The notes under the pieces: model-generated
Told to the model about the DNA's origin: nothing
Seen by the model: only the letters and a program-made list of their open reading frames with translations
The model's database searches: none
Translations under genes and position numbers: made by a program
Source: Oscillospiraceae bacterium
Lineage (GTDB): Bacteria; Bacillota; Clostridia; Oscillospirales; Acutalibacteraceae
Direction: 5' to 3'
Assembly (NCBI GenBank): GCA_015065425.1
Contig: SVQH01000022.1
Span: 1 to 48,874 of the forward strand
Length of the DNA stretch: 48,874 nucleotides
Shown here: positions 7,314 through 19,107 of the stretch, in pieces
Layout: the number at the start of each line of letters is the position of its first letter
Position numbering within the stretch: position 1 is the first letter of the stretch

Positions 7314-8138
7314 ATGGAGATAATACCCGCAAAAAACGGTACTCATATAGTAAATTTCGGTGAAATAAACCTTCCCCTGACCCTTGATTGCGGTCAGGCA
7401 TTCAGATGGGAGGAAACCGAAAAGGGAATTTTCAGGGGTGTTGCTTACGGAAAAGAGACCCTTGTTTCACAGACAGAAGACGGTCTTTTTTTCAGAAATA
7501 CAAGTGCGGAAGATGCTGAAAAAATATGGTCAGATTATTTTGATCTCAGCACAGACCATGAGAAAATAACCGAAAGACTTTGCAAAGACCCCTATATAAA
7601 AGAGGCTTACGGCAGGTACGGAACACTGCGTATTTTAAGGCAGGAACCCTGGGAAGCCCTGTGCTCTTTTATAATATCTTCCTGTAATAACATTCCCAGA
7701 ATTAAAGGAATCATTAAAAGACTGTCTGAAAAATACGGAGAAAAAACAGGTGAATGTTTCTCATTTCCCTCAGCACAAACTCTTGCCGTAAAAAGTGAAG
7801 AAGACCTCAGTTTTCTGAAAGCAGGCTATCGTGTTCCTTACATACTTGATGCCGCAAGAAGAGTGGCGGAAGGTGAAACAAACCTCGAAGAAATCCGTAA
7901 AATGAGTGAAAATGAAGCCCGTAACGAGCTTATGAAAATCAGAGGTGTCGGCAAAAAAGTGGCTGACTGCACCATGCTTTTTTCACTGGGATTTACTGAT
8001 GTATATCCCGTTGACAGACACATTGACAGAGCAACAAAGCTTTACTATCCCGACGGTCTTCCCGACTGCTTCAAGCCCCATTCGGGACTTGCCCAGCAAT
8101 ATATATTTTCCCGTATGCTTGAAGAAAAAAATCTGTGA
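7314..8138 (+). CDS. 8-oxoguanine DNA glycosylase / AP lyase (OGG family)
   Basis: The protein removes oxidised guanine from DNA and nicks the resulting abasic site. The N-terminal OGG domain contains the LTLDCGQAFRW motif. The helix-hairpin-helix core carries MKIRGVGKKVADC (about 207-219), placing the Schiff-base lysine at about residue 215, and VYPVDRHI with the catalytic aspartate at about 234. At 274 residues it has the usual length of bacterial Ogg1-type enzymes. I chose the ATG at 7314, which has GAGGTG 4-5 bp upstream; the ATG at 7302 overlaps that site. It stands between the DnaA-box-like cluster and an ABC exporter, with no clear operon partner. Confidence 0.9.
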   Translation: MEIIPAKNGTHIVNFGEINLPLTLDCGQAFRWEETEKGIFRGVAYGKETLVSQTEDGLFFRNTSAEDAEKIWSDYFDLSTDHEKITERLCKDPYIKEAYGRYGTLRILRQEPWEALCSFIISSCNNIPRIKGIIKRLSEKYGEKTGECFSFPSAQTLAVKSEEDLSFLKAGYRVPYILDAARRVAEGETNLEEIRKMSENEARNELMKIRGVGKKVADCTMLFSLGFTDVYPVDRHIDRATKLYYPDGLPDCFKPHSGLAQQYIFSRMLEEKNL

Positions 8139-8173
8139 ATTTAATTTTTTTTAATATTTCTCTCTTAATATAT

Positions 8174-8195
8174 AAATATAAATGAATTTATATTT
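8174..8195. promoter_or_regulatory. AT-rich palindrome upstream of the ABC exporter
   Basis: AAATATAAAT GA ATTTATATTT is a perfect 10-bp inverted repeat ending about 20 bp before the ATG of the ABC transporter gene. It may be an operator or an mRNA hairpin; the base composition alone makes chance palindromes likely. Confidence 0.3.
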
Positions 8196-8215
8196 ATGCA
8201 AAAGGTGGTATATTT

Positions 8216-10138
8216 ATGCGTCCTCCCATGGGTCCTCCTCCCGGCAGTGAACTTGATAAATTAAAAGAACCGAAGCCGAAAAAAATAAAAGAAGTGCCCG
8301 GTTATCTCAAAAAACTTCTTTCAAAGTTTTTTTACAGACTCTTTTATATTTTCCGTCTTGTACTGGAAACTAAGCCACCGATACTCTTTGCCATGACAGC
8401 ACTATCGGTACTGTCGGGCATTCTTCCAGTATGTCAGGCTTATGCCGGCTCTCTGCTTCTTAACAGCCTCGCTTCTTCTTACACAAATGCAGTAAGCACA
8501 GGAGTTACGGATAATGAGGCATGGCTTGAAATTATAAGTCTTCTGGTAATTCAGTTCGTTCTTATTTTTGCTATATCCCTGACAAACAACATAAACTCTC
8601 TTGTAACAAAAATATCGGGAGAGCTTGTAGCTAATCATGTAAGAACAAAAATAATGAAAAAAGCAAAGGACATAGATATAGAGAGCTTTGACCGTCCCGA
8701 TTTTTACGCAAAGCTTGAAAATGCAACAAGAGAAGCAGACCACCGTCCCATTCATATAATAAGCTCGGTATTTTCTCTCATAAGCATCATAATAACGCTT
8801 ATTTCATATTTTGTTATTCTTATCAATGTAAGACCCGTCTGGGCTTCTGTTCTTGTTATTATTCTCAGCATTCCCGGAGCACTTGTGAGCTTCATATACA
8901 GAAAGAAAAATTTCCGTTACATGCGTCACCGTTCAAAGGACAGAAGAATGCTGTCATATTTTTCAAACATAGTGACTGATAAGGACCTCGCAAAGGAAAT
9001 CAGAATTTTCGGTCTGAATGAAACCTTCTCGGAAAGATATAAAGAAGTATTCAGAAGATACTTCAAGGGTCTCAAATCCCTGTTTTTGAAGGAAGGAGCA
9101 TGGAATATATCTCTTTCCCTTGTGACATCCGCCGCAAACTGCATTTTATTTCTCATAATTGCAAAACAGGTATTTGAAGGAAAAATAGAAATAGGTAACT
9201 ATTCTCTTTACACAGGTGCACTTAATTCCGTTGCTTCAGGTATTGCTTCACTTATTTCAACAACGGCGTCAGTATACGAAGGCACACTTTTCATAGATAA
9301 TCTCATAACATATATGAATGAAAAGAAGAAAATCAAGGCATTAAGCGAAAAATCAGTATCACCTGAAAGGCACAAAGGACATAAAATAGAGTTCAGAAAT
9401 GTTTCCTTCAGGTATCCCGGAAGTAAAAAAGATGTTATACATAATATGAGTTTTACCATAGAACCCGGAAACACCGTAGTTCTTGTAGGACTCAACGGTG
9501 CAGGAAAAACTACTCTTATAAAGCTTCTTACAAGACTTTATGACCCGGTAAAAGGTACCATTCTTCTTGATGACAAGGATATAAGAGAATATGATACAGA
9601 AAAGCTTTATGATATATATGGGATAATTTTTCAGGATTTCGGAAAATATGCTGTATCTGTCAGAGAAAATATTTCCTTCGGACAAATTAATGATATCCCC
9701 GAGGAGGAAAAAATAATCACCGCCGCCAGAAAAAGCAGCAGTGAACAGTTTATAGAAAACCTTCCCGATAAATATGATACACCTCTTATGAGATATTTTG
9801 AAGAAAACGGAACAGAACTTTCAATAGGACAGTGGCAAAAGCTTTCCATTGCAAGAGCGTTTTACAGTGATTCTGACATTCTCATACTTGATGAACCTAC
9901 AGCTTCCCTTGATGCAATAGCTGAACAGGAGATATATAACCGCTTTGATGAGCTGAGAAAAGATAAAACAACTGTTTTCGTATCCCACCGTCTGTCAAGT
10001 GCAACAGTAGCAGATAAAATATTAGTACTTGAAAACGGCTGCCTTACAGAAGAAGGCAATCATGACGAGCTTATGAAAAAACAGGGAAAATATTACGAAC
10101 TCTTCTCAACACAGGCAAAAAGATATATTAAATCATAA
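8216..10138 (+). CDS. ABC exporter half-transporter (fused membrane and ATPase domains)
   Basis: This 640-residue protein has a proline-rich cytoplasmic N-terminus (MRPPMGPPPG), a transmembrane domain of about six helices between residues 60 and 370, and an ATPase domain. In the ATPase, Walker A is GLNGAGKTT, the Q-loop is FQDFGKY, the signature is LSIGQWQK, Walker B is ILILDEPTASLD and the switch histidine lies in VSHRLSS. The signature differs from the common LSGGQ; variants ending in GQW(Q) are seen in exporters related to peptide transport. It must work as a homodimer or pair with a distant half, since no second transporter gene is near. Start ATG has AAAGGTGG upstream. The substrate is not predictable from the sequence. 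Confidence 0.9.
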   Translation: MRPPMGPPPGSELDKLKEPKPKKIKEVPGYLKKLLSKFFYRLFYIFRLVLETKPPILFAMTALSVLSGILPVCQAYAGSLLLNSLASSYTNAVSTGVTDNEAWLEIISLLVIQFVLIFAISLTNNINSLVTKISGELVANHVRTKIMKKAKDIDIESFDRPDFYAKLENATREADHRPIHIISSVFSLISIIITLISYFVILINVRPVWASVLVIILSIPGALVSFIYRKKNFRYMRHRSKDRRMLSYFSNIVTDKDLAKEIRIFGLNETFSERYKEVFRRYFKGLKSLFLKEGAWNISLSLVTSAANCILFLIIAKQVFEGKIEIGNYSLYTGALNSVASGIASLISTTASVYEGTLFIDNLITYMNEKKKIKALSEKSVSPERHKGHKIEFRNVSFRYPGSKKDVIHNMSFTIEPGNTVVLVGLNGAGKTTLIKLLTRLYDPVKGTILLDDKDIREYDTEKLYDIYGIIFQDFGKYAVSVRENISFGQINDIPEEEKIITAARKSSSEQFIENLPDKYDTPLMRYFEENGTELSIGQWQKLSIARAFYSDSDILILDEPTASLDAIAEQEIYNRFDELRKDKTTVFVSHRLSSATVADKILVLENGCLTEEGNHDELMKKQGKYYELFSTQAKRYIKS

Positions 10139-10212
10139 TTCTAAATTTTGTCTTCCGAAGCTGTGGTCTCTTACAAAATTGCATATTCACCGTTAAATTA
10201 TAATTTTCAATA

Positions 10213-10259
10213 AAAACAAAGCTTATATTTGCTTTTTCGGCAAACATAAGCTTTGTTTT
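10213..10259. terminator. Bidirectional terminator between ABC exporter and LCP gene
   Basis: A 20-bp stem (10213-10232 with 10240-10259, one mismatch) starts with AAAACAAAGC and ends with GCTTTGTTTT. It separates two convergent genes and has A/T tracts on both sides, so it can stop transcripts from both. Confidence 0.85.
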
Positions 10260-10274
10260 ATTTATCTGACAAAT

Positions 10275-11417
10275 TTACGGAGCAGCATTGCCTGAATTTC
10301 CGGAGTCTCTCATAATATCGACTGCAGATACTCTGTCAGTACTCAGTTCTATATTGGATTGTCCGTAGATTGTCTCCTGAAGAGACTTTGCAGCCGCAGG
10401 GTAATCAACAATCCATACCCATGCATTACCTCTGTAGTCAAGTCTGTGCTCGTCTGAGGGTATAGCATCTGAAACAATCTCGTAATTATACCACTTATTT
10501 GAAATAGCCTGCGTACCGAGTGAAATTATCTCAGAAACACTGCAGTCCGTCTTGACATATTTAATAACAGTGTTAAGAAGAGGAGAAATCTGATTTATGC
10601 TGATATTTTTTGCCTCATCAATTATGGCATTTATAAACTGCCTCTGTCTTCTTGTACGGCTGATATCAGCATCAACATCACATTTTCTGATTCTGCAAAA
10701 AGTAAGTGCCTGCTCACCGTCAAGATGTACATTTTCACCGAAGGGACATTCTCTTCCTATTTCTTTCTGTATTTCTCTGGCTTCATATTCCTGTACATCA
10801 AGATTTATACCGCCGAAAGTATCAACAATACTTCTGAAAGATTCAAAATTGACTGAGACATAATAATCAATTTTTATCTTGAAATCATTCTGAATCGTTT
10901 CAATAAGTTTGTCTGCACCGCCGTTTGCATAGCAGGCATTTATTTTTGCATACTTATCGCCGTATTTTGTGTTGATATAAGTATATGAATCACGGAATAC
11001 CGAAGTCAGATATATTTTCTGCTGCGTCTTATTAAGAGAAGCAATTATTATTGTATCTGCATTTGTACCAGAGGCATCAACACCCATAAGAAGTACATTT
11101 ATAACATCCTCACTTCTCATAAGTGATGTTTCAGTAGTATTCTGTGCCCAGCTTTTAAGAACGGTCGAAAGGTCGTTTACTCCTCTGAGTTCATTGAGAG
11201 TATCTATGGCAATTTTTTCTTCACCGGATTCCGTAACTTCTACAAAGCCTGTGGGTTCATTTACGGGGTCATCCTTACCGAAAGGAAGTAAATTCATTTT
11301 TGATATAAGATCCACCGAAATTATTGCGAAAACAAGTACAAAACCGAGAGCAACTCCTGCAATTACAGTAAGAAAATTATTTGCACCTTTCTTATTCTTA
11401 TTCTTTTTATTATTCAT
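10275..11417 (-). CDS. LytR-CpsA-Psr (LCP) family cell-wall glycopolymer transferase
   Basis: LCP proteins attach teichoic acids, capsules or similar polymers to peptidoglycan from lipid-linked precursors, on the outer face of the membrane. After a lysine-rich start, one signal-anchor helix covers about residues 13-36. The LCP domain begins at about residue 96 (INVLLMGVDASG) and shows the conserved SVFRDSY, KINACYANGG, ESFRSIVDTFGGI and ISRTRRQRQF motifs, with the arginines that bind the lipid pyrophosphate. I chose the ATG at 11417, 6 bp behind GGAGGTG; an earlier GTG would overlap that site. It follows gyrA by 30 bp on the same strand and may be read from the gyrase operon. It ends at a strong bidirectional terminator. 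Confidence 0.92.
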   Translation of the reverse strand: MNNKKNKNKKGANNFLTVIAGVALGFVLVFAIISVDLISKMNLLPFGKDDPVNEPTGFVEVTESGEEKIAIDTLNELRGVNDLSTVLKSWAQNTTETSLMRSEDVINVLLMGVDASGTNADTIIIASLNKTQQKIYLTSVFRDSYTYINTKYGDKYAKINACYANGGADKLIETIQNDFKIKIDYYVSVNFESFRSIVDTFGGINLDVQEYEAREIQKEIGRECPFGENVHLDGEQALTFCRIRKCDVDADISRTRRQRQFINAIIDEAKNISINQISPLLNTVIKYVKTDCSVSEIISLGTQAISNKWYNYEIVSDAIPSDEHRLDYRGNAWVWIVDYPAAAKSLQETIYGQSNIELSTDRVSAVDIMRDSGNSGNAAP

Positions 11418-11447
11418 ATTCAACACCTCCCGAAAAACGGAATTTAA

Positions 11448-14015
11448 TTATTCTTCTTCACCTGTATTTTCCTGTGCATCCGACACATTTTCAGCATCCG
11501 TGTCATCTGAAGAAATTTCCGTCTCATCGGGCTTTACAGTTTCTTCGCCTGAATTTTTTGCAAGTGTAAGTGTAGTCACACAGTCATTTTCCGAAAGTTT
11601 CATAAGTCTTACACCCTTTGAAGGACGGGCACATTCTCTTATACTTTCAGCTGATATACGGATTATTATACCCTGTTCGGAAATAAGTATAACATCATCG
11701 TCATCGTATACGACTTTGATTGCAGCAACATCACCGTATTTACTTACTCTGTAGTTAATTGAACCGAAACCGCCTCTTGACTGAATATGATAATCGGAGA
11801 AATCACTCTTTCTGCCGTTACCCCATTCACTGACGGTAAGAAGCTTTCCGCCGGACTCTTCATCAAGTATTTCCATTCCGATTACTTCATCATCTTCATA
11901 TTTGAACTTAAGTGCTCTTACACCTCTTGCAGTTCTTCCTATAACTCTTGCATCAGTTTCATTGAAGCGAATACCGAGACCTTTCTTTGTAGCAACGAAA
12001 ATATCCTGCTCACCCGTAGTAAGAAGCACCTTCTGAAGAACATCACCCTCATCAAGATTTATTGCAATAATACCCGATTTTCTGATATTTCTGAAATTTA
12101 TAAGCTCGGTTCTCTTTATAATACCTTTTTTTGTAATCATACAAAGATAAAGGTCTTCATGCTCTTTGGGTATCATAAGCATGGTTGTAACCTTTTCATC
12201 ACTCTCAATGGGAAGAATGTTTACAAGATTCATACCCTTACTTGTACGGCTTCCTTCAGGAATTTCATATCCCTTTATCATATATGCCTTACCTTTTGTA
12301 GTAAAGAACATTATATATGAATGAGTGGATGCGGTAAACATGGTATCGACGATATCCTCTTCTCTTCTTGTGATACCGATTCTGCCTTTTCCGCCCTTTT
12401 TCTGTATCTGATATTCGTCAACACTCATTCTCTTGATGTAACCCATCGAAGTCTTAGTGAATACGCATTCTTCTTCAGGGATAAGATCTTCGATATCTAC
12501 TTCACCCGTAACATTGACAATTTCACTTCTTCTGTCATCGGAGAATTTATCTCTTATAACAAGTGCTTCGTCTTTTACAAGTGCAAGAACATTTTCACGG
12601 GATGAAAGAATTTCCATAAAACGGGCAATTTTTTCTTCAAGCTGAAGCTCTTCTTCCTGAAGCTTTTCTCTTTCAAGCCCGGTTAACTGTCCCAAACGCA
12701 TCTGAACTATATGATTTGCCTGAATTTCATCAAATCCGAAGCGTTCCATAAGTCTCTCTTTACCTTCGGCAATAGTTTTTGAAGAACGGAGAATACTTAT
12801 TACCTCATCAATGAAATCAAGTGCTTTGAGAAGTGCTTCAAGAATATGCTGACGCTCTTTTGCCTTCTTAAGATCAAACTCTGTTCTTCTTGTGACAACA
12901 TTTACCTGATGGTCGATATATTGTTCAAGCATCTCTTTAAGAGTGAGAATCTTCGGAACACCGTCAACGAGGGCTAACTGAATAACACCGAAGGTTGTCT
13001 GAAGCTGTGTGAAAGAATAAAGCTGATTTAATACAACCTGAGGATTTGCATCTCTCTTTAAGTCAATGGTTATGTTCATTCCCTCTCTTGAGGAATAGTC
13101 ATTGATATCGGAAATTCCTTCAAGTCTCTTTTCCTTATGAAGGTCGGCAATGGACTCTATAAGTCTTGCTTTATTTACCTGATAAGGAAGCTCAGTTACA
13201 ATTATCTGATATCTTCCGTTTTTCGCTTCCTGAATTTCACATCTTGCACGGACGGTAATTTTTCCTCTGCCCGTAGCATAAGCAGCTCTGATACCCGCTC
13301 TTCCCATGATTATACCTTTTGTGGGAAAGTCGGGTCCTTTGATATATTGCATAATATCCTCAAGCGTACAGTCGGGATTGTCAATTACACAACACATACC
13401 GTCAATAACTTCACCGAGGTTATGAGGGGGAATATTTGTTGCCATACCGACAGCAATACCCGTTGAGCCGTTTACAAGAAGATTGGGAAAACGTGCGGGA
13501 AGAACTGTGGGTTCTTTAAGTCTGTCATCATAGTTTCCCGTAAAATCAACTGTATTCTTATCAATATCTGTGAGCATTTCCAGTGAAATTTTGCTCATTC
13601 TCGATTCTGTATATCTGTATGCTGCAGGGGGGTCTCCGTCAACAGTACCGAAGTTTCCGTGACCGTCCACAAGAACATATCTTGTTGAGAAGGTCTGTGC
13701 AAGTCTTACCATTGCATCGTAAACGGATGCGTCACCGTGGGGATGATAGCGTCCGAGAACGGAACCGACGGTATCGGCACACTTACGGTATTCCTTATCG
13801 GGAGTAAGATTGTTTTCATGCATCGTATAAAGAATACGGCGATGAACGGGCTTAAGTCCGTCTCTTACATCGGGAAGAGCTCTCTGAGTAATAACAGACA
13901 TGGAGTAGTCAAGGAAATAACTTCTCATTTCCTTATTAAGGTCTACTTGTACCAATGTCCCCTTAGGCTGATTATCTTCCATATTTTCATTTATTTTGTT
14001 TTCGTTATCCATCAT
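11448..14015 (-). CDS. gyrA: DNA gyrase subunit A
   Basis: GyrA carries the DNA-breaking tyrosine of the type II topoisomerase that introduces negative supercoils. The catalytic motif [10 protein letters not shown] places the active-site tyrosine at about residue 135. The C-terminal beta-pinwheel contains a GyrA-box-like QKKGGKG sequence, which separates gyrase from topoisomerase IV. At 855 residues plus an acidic tail it is of normal size. In the quinolone-resistance region [10 protein letters not shown], the position equal to E. coli Ser83 is alanine while Asp87 is kept. Two ATGs (14015, 14012) lie behind AAGGAG, 4 and 7 bp away, so the true start may be the second. It follows gyrB by 8 bp. 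Confidence 0.97.
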   Translation of the reverse strand: MMDNENKINENMEDNQPKGTLVQVDLNKEMRSYFLDYSMSVITQRALPDVRDGLKPVHRRILYTMHENNLTPDKEYRKCADTVGSVLGRYHPHGDASVYDAMVRLAQTFSTRYVLVDGHGNFGTVDGDPPAAYRYTESRMSKISLEMLTDIDKNTVDFTGNYDDRLKEPTVLPARFPNLLVNGSTGIAVGMATNIPPHNLGEVIDGMCCVIDNPDCTLEDIMQYIKGPDFPTKGIIMGRAGIRAAYATGRGKITVRARCEIQEAKNGRYQIIVTELPYQVNKARLIESIADLHKEKRLEGISDINDYSSREGMNITIDLKRDANPQVVLNQLYSFTQLQTTFGVIQLALVDGVPKILTLKEMLEQYIDHQVNVVTRRTEFDLKKAKERQHILEALLKALDFIDEVISILRSSKTIAEGKERLMERFGFDEIQANHIVQMRLGQLTGLEREKLQEEELQLEEKIARFMEILSSRENVLALVKDEALVIRDKFSDDRRSEIVNVTGEVDIEDLIPEEECVFTKTSMGYIKRMSVDEYQIQKKGGKGRIGITRREEDIVDTMFTASTHSYIMFFTTKGKAYMIKGYEIPEGSRTSKGMNLVNILPIESDEKVTTMLMIPKEHEDLYLCMITKKGIIKRTELINFRNIRKSGIIAINLDEGDVLQKVLLTTGEQDIFVATKKGLGIRFNETDARVIGRTARGVRALKFKYEDDEVIGMEILDEESGGKLLTVSEWGNGRKSDFSDYHIQSRGGFGSINYRVSKYGDVAAIKVVYDDDDVILISEQGIIIRISAESIRECARPSKGVRLMKLSENDCVTTLTLAKNSGEETVKPDETEISSDDTDAENVSDAQENTGEEE

Positions 14016-14023
14016 ACTACTCC

Positions 14024-16027
<2,004 letters not shown>

Positions 16028-16058
16028 TTATTGATCCTCCTTAGAGTTAAAAAACAAG

Positions 16059-16316
16059 TTAAAAAACTTCTTCGGTTCTTTTAAGAAGCGTTGCGGCTGA
16101 TAATCTGGAAATATATACGATTTCATTTCCTTCCTTATCGGCACAGACAACAAAGGAACCGGGAAGCTCATAAGACACGGTAATACATCTTCCCTCTTTT
16201 TCTTTTCTGAAAAGATAATCTCTCGTGTTTTTTGTAACCGTTGCGGTATCTATATCAAAAATACCTATTATATCTTTTTTTCTTATAACAGTTTCATATC
16301 CTAAATGTAAAAACAT
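16059..16316 (-). CDS. remB: RemB/YaaB-like DUF370 regulator
   Basis: An 85-residue protein starting MFLHLGYETVIRKKDIIGIFDID belongs to the DUF370 family. In Bacillus the relative YaaB (RemB) lies between recF and gyrB, exactly as here, and RemA/RemB proteins act as DNA-binding activators of matrix and osmolyte genes. The context and the N-terminal motif support the assignment; whether it controls biofilm genes in this organism is unknown. It begins 3 bp after the recF stop, so it is translated from the same message. Confidence 0.85.
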   Translation of the reverse strand: MFLHLGYETVIRKKDIIGIFDIDTATVTKNTRDYLFRKEKEGRCITVSYELPGSFVVCADKEGNEIVYISRLSAATLLKRTEEVF

Positions 16317-16319
16317 AAT

Positions 16320-17396
16320 TTATTCTTTAATTCCGCCGTTTATAATATTGAAGGTTTTACCGACATTGAGTATTCTCACAGCAGAAGGGTCACAGCAGGT
16401 TATAAACACCTGTTTCCCTTCTATATGATTGAGAATATAATCCTGTCTTGACGCATCAAGCTCGCTCATGACATCATCAAGTAAAATTACGGGGTTTTCA
16501 CCTGTCATATTTTTTATTATCTCAGCCTCCGAAAGCTTCAATGCAATGGCAGCAGAGCGTTTTTGTCCCTGAGAACCGAAATTTCTTGCAGAAACCGAAT
16601 TTATATTGATATCGATATCGTCTCTGTGAGGGCCTGTAAGCGTCATACCTGAACATATATCGGCTTTTTCATGATTTTTTAATATTTCTTCAAAAGCAAG
16701 TTTGTCCTCACTGTCACCCTTTTTAAGATAAGAAAAAGTAATTTTTTCTTTTCCCGATGAAAGACCGTTATAAATATCTTCAACAAAAGGCAAAAGCTCT
16801 GAAAGATATTTTTTTCTTTCCGCATAAACTTTTTCACCCGCAGCGGCAAAAGATTCATTAATACATTCAAGAAAAAGCTTTGTCTCATTATAATTTTCAT
16901 TATTTCTGAGTACGGCATTTCTCTGTTTAAGAAGCTTTGTATATTCTGAAAGAATAACTGCAAACTTCGGATGTATCTGACAGATTGCGGAATCTATAAA
17001 TTTTCTTCTTTCAGAAGGACCGTTTTGTATCAGAGATAAAAAGCCGGGAGAAAACAGTGCAGCGGGAAATTTACTCATAAGTCCCGTGGGAGACGGCAGT
17101 GAAACACCGTTGAGAACAGCCCGTCTTCTGTCGGTTATTTTAATTTCGGCACTCTGATTTCTTCCGCCTGAAAAAAATTCCGTCCTGATTTCAGCCCGTT
17201 CTTTTCCGAAATATACAAGTTCACTGTCTTTTGAGCTTCTGAAACTCTTAAGTCCCGTAAAAAGATATATACTTTCGAGTATATTTGTCTTTCCCTGAGC
17301 ATTTTCTCCGTAAATTATATTTACTCCGTCACAGGGTTCTATCTCAATATTTTCAATGTTCCTGTAATTTTTCAGTTGTGTTTTTTCAATTCTCAT
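16320..17396 (-). CDS. recF: DNA replication and repair protein RecF
   Basis: RecF is an SMC-like ATPase that helps load RecA at single-strand gaps and stalled forks. Walker A is GENAQGKTNILESI (about residues 30-43), the signature region is SQGQKR (in FGSQGQKRSAAIAL) and Walker B is PVILLDDVMSELD. The N-terminus MRIEKTQLKNYRNIENIEI is typical. It has 358 residues, the normal length. The start ATG overlaps the 3' end of the S4-domain gene by 11 bp, so translation is coupled. It follows the classic dnaN-yaaA-recF order. Confidence 0.96.
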   Translation of the reverse strand: MRIEKTQLKNYRNIENIEIEPCDGVNIIYGENAQGKTNILESIYLFTGLKSFRSSKDSELVYFGKERAEIRTEFFSGGRNQSAEIKITDRRRAVLNGVSLPSPTGLMSKFPAALFSPGFLSLIQNGPSERRKFIDSAICQIHPKFAVILSEYTKLLKQRNAVLRNNENYNETKLFLECINESFAAAGEKVYAERKKYLSELLPFVEDIYNGLSSGKEKITFSYLKKGDSEDKLAFEEILKNHEKADICSGMTLTGPHRDDIDININSVSARNFGSQGQKRSAAIALKLSEAEIIKNMTGENPVILLDDVMSELDASRQDYILNHIEGKQVFITCCDPSAVRILNVGKTFNIINGGIKE

Positions 17397-17646
17397 CGCC
17401 GATAATCACAAAAAGACTGTTTCTGAAGAAAATCTTATCTCCGGGATAAAGCTTTTTACCCCTTTGAGTACATACTTCACCGTTTACTTTTACAAGTCCG
17501 TCTTCAATGAACATTTTTGCAGCCCCGCCGGTCTCGGCAAGACCTGAAAACTTCATTGCAGAATCAAGTTTTATAAACGGCGTATTTATATTAAGTTTTT
17601 CTTCTGTCTGTACAATGGCTCTTACTTTGATTTTTCTTTTTTCCAT
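17386..17646 (-). CDS. yaaA: S4-domain RNA-binding protein YaaA
   Basis: An 86-residue protein with an S4 RNA-binding fold (FIKLDSAMKFSGLAETGGAAKMFIEDGLVKVNGEV, about residues 25-59). It matches YaaA, found between dnaN and recF across Firmicutes and reported in Bacillus to assist ribosome assembly. The start has only a weak upstream purine stretch, and its 3' end overlaps recF by 11 bp, suggesting translational coupling within the dnaN operon. Confidence 0.9.
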   Translation of the reverse strand: MEKRKIKVRAIVQTEEKLNINTPFIKLDSAMKFSGLAETGGAAKMFIEDGLVKVNGEVCTQRGKKLYPGDKIFFRNSLFVIIGDEN

Positions 17647-17663
17647 ATTCTTTTCAATCTTCT

Positions 17664-18773
17664 TTATTCGTTTTTAATCCTTACGGGCAATATAAGATAA
17701 AGGAAGCTGTCACCTTCGGGAGGGATTATAACAGCGGGAGAGAGTGAACCGTTGAGTTCTATAAGCACTTCATCAGTATCACAGCTTCTGAGTGCATCAA
17801 GAAGAAATCTGTTATTGAAACCTATTTCAGTTCTGACACCGTCAATAGAAACGGGAAGCTTTTCCGTAAAGCTGCCGAGTGCAGTAAATGTTGAAAGATT
17901 AAGCTCATCATCCTCAAAAATGAATTTAATAGGACTTCTTGCCTTTTCCGTTATAACGGGAGAGGTTCTTTCTATAATATCCATAAACTTCTTTGTGTTT
18001 ACTCTTACGGTAGAACTTTTTCCTTTAGGAAAAGCAGATCTGTAGTCAAGAAATTCGCCTTCAAGAAGCTTTGACGTAAGACGGTATCCGTTTACATTGA
18101 ACATTATATGACGCTTTCCCTTTGATATCTCAATAACATCATCATCATTTTCGGCAAGCTTTATTATTTCATAAAGAGTTTTTGCGGGAACGACGAAGGT
18201 AAGCTCTTCACCGTTATAATCGGTAAACTCATTTCTTATGGCAAGTCTGTATCCGTCAAGTGCAATAAGCTTTATTTCTCCGGGACGGACTTCAAATTTA
18301 ACACCTCTGTGAACCGTTTTGCCGTCATCTGCAGAAACTGCAAATACAGTTCTCTTTATCATATCTTTAAGCACACCTGCATTGAGGCGGAACACTTTTT
18401 CCTCAGTGATAACGGGAAGCTCGGGATATTCAGCGGGATTGAGACTTATAAGAGTATATTCCGATTCTCCGCTTGAAATGGTGCAGATATTTTTTTCATT
18501 GCATGTAACACTTACCGTATTATCGGGAAGTCTTCTTAACATATCACAGAATATTTTTGCATTGAGAACTGCAGCACCGGGCTCTTCAACTCTGACATTT
18601 ACAGTTGTCATAATTGCAATATCAAGGTCAAAGCCCGTAAGCTTTACCGTGTTTTCATCTGTTGTTTCTATAAGTATTCCTTCAAGATGAGGAAGCACTG
18701 CCTTCGCAGGAATTGACCTTTGTACATTAAGGCAGATATTTGTAAATGAGCTTGTGTCACAGATTATTTTCAT
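17664..18773 (-). CDS. dnaN: DNA polymerase III beta subunit (sliding clamp)
   Basis: DnaN forms the ring that keeps DNA polymerase III on its template. The N-terminal MKIICDTSSFTNICLNVQRSIPAKAVLPHLEGI and the C-terminal hydrophobic-pocket end FLYLILPVRIKNE are typical. I chose the ATG at 18773 with GGGAGG 8 bp upstream, giving 369 residues; a reading frame 7 codons longer exists but passes through the ribosome site. It lies downstream of dnaA across a 334-bp gap that holds the oriC candidate, and leads the yaaA-recF-remB-gyrBA gene string. Confidence 0.97.
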   Translation of the reverse strand: MKIICDTSSFTNICLNVQRSIPAKAVLPHLEGILIETTDENTVKLTGFDLDIAIMTTVNVRVEEPGAAVLNAKIFCDMLRRLPDNTVSVTCNEKNICTISSGESEYTLISLNPAEYPELPVITEEKVFRLNAGVLKDMIKRTVFAVSADDGKTVHRGVKFEVRPGEIKLIALDGYRLAIRNEFTDYNGEELTFVVPAKTLYEIIKLAENDDDVIEISKGKRHIMFNVNGYRLTSKLLEGEFLDYRSAFPKGKSSTVRVNTKKFMDIIERTSPVITEKARSPIKFIFEDDELNLSTFTALGSFTEKLPVSIDGVRTEIGFNNRFLLDALRSCDTDEVLIELNGSLSPAVIIPPEGDSFLYLILPVRIKNE

Positions 18774-18833
18774 CTGACAAACCTCCCGTAGCATTTCTTC
18801 CCCCCCATAAAGGGGATAAGGAAATGTTTAAAA

Positions 18834-19016
18834 TAGTAGTAGTAAGTAGTGGTGTGAAATTTGTTGAAAACTCTTTTATCCCTTGAAAAATATGGAAATT
18901 TTTCCTGAAGTTTTCAATTTTTACCGTTTTGATAACTTGTTGATATAATTGCCATAAAAAATGAGATGTTTATAATGTGGAAAAACCGATGTTGAATGTT
19001 CATAAGTTGTTGATAA
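18834..19016 (-). other. oriC: Chromosomal origin candidate (oriC) in the dnaA-dnaN gap
   Basis: Read on the minus strand from dnaA to dnaN: TTATCAACA (19016-19008), TTATGAACA (19005-18997), TTTTCCACA (18984-18976, a full match to the DnaA box TTWTNCACA), a degenerate ATATCAACA (18946-18938) and TTTTCAACA (18870-18862), all in one orientation. A short GC-richer step (CCAC) and ACTACTTACTACTACTA (18850-18834) follow, then AT-rich DNA. This order of boxes, GC step, trinucleotide array and AT-rich DNA matches the basal unwinding system of Bacillus oriC with its DnaA-trios. Confidence 0.75.
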
Positions 19017-19107
19017 AAAACGCTTATAAAAGGCTTTTTTGTGAATATTTTCGGATGGACATATAATTTCTGACTTTATTAATAAATAAAATTCATAATA
19101 AAGTAAA

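Noticed and set aside
8174-8195. AT-rich palindrome as a strong operator of the ABC gene
   Set aside because: Only A, T and one G are involved; such palindromes arise by chance in this composition. Kept only as a low-confidence site.
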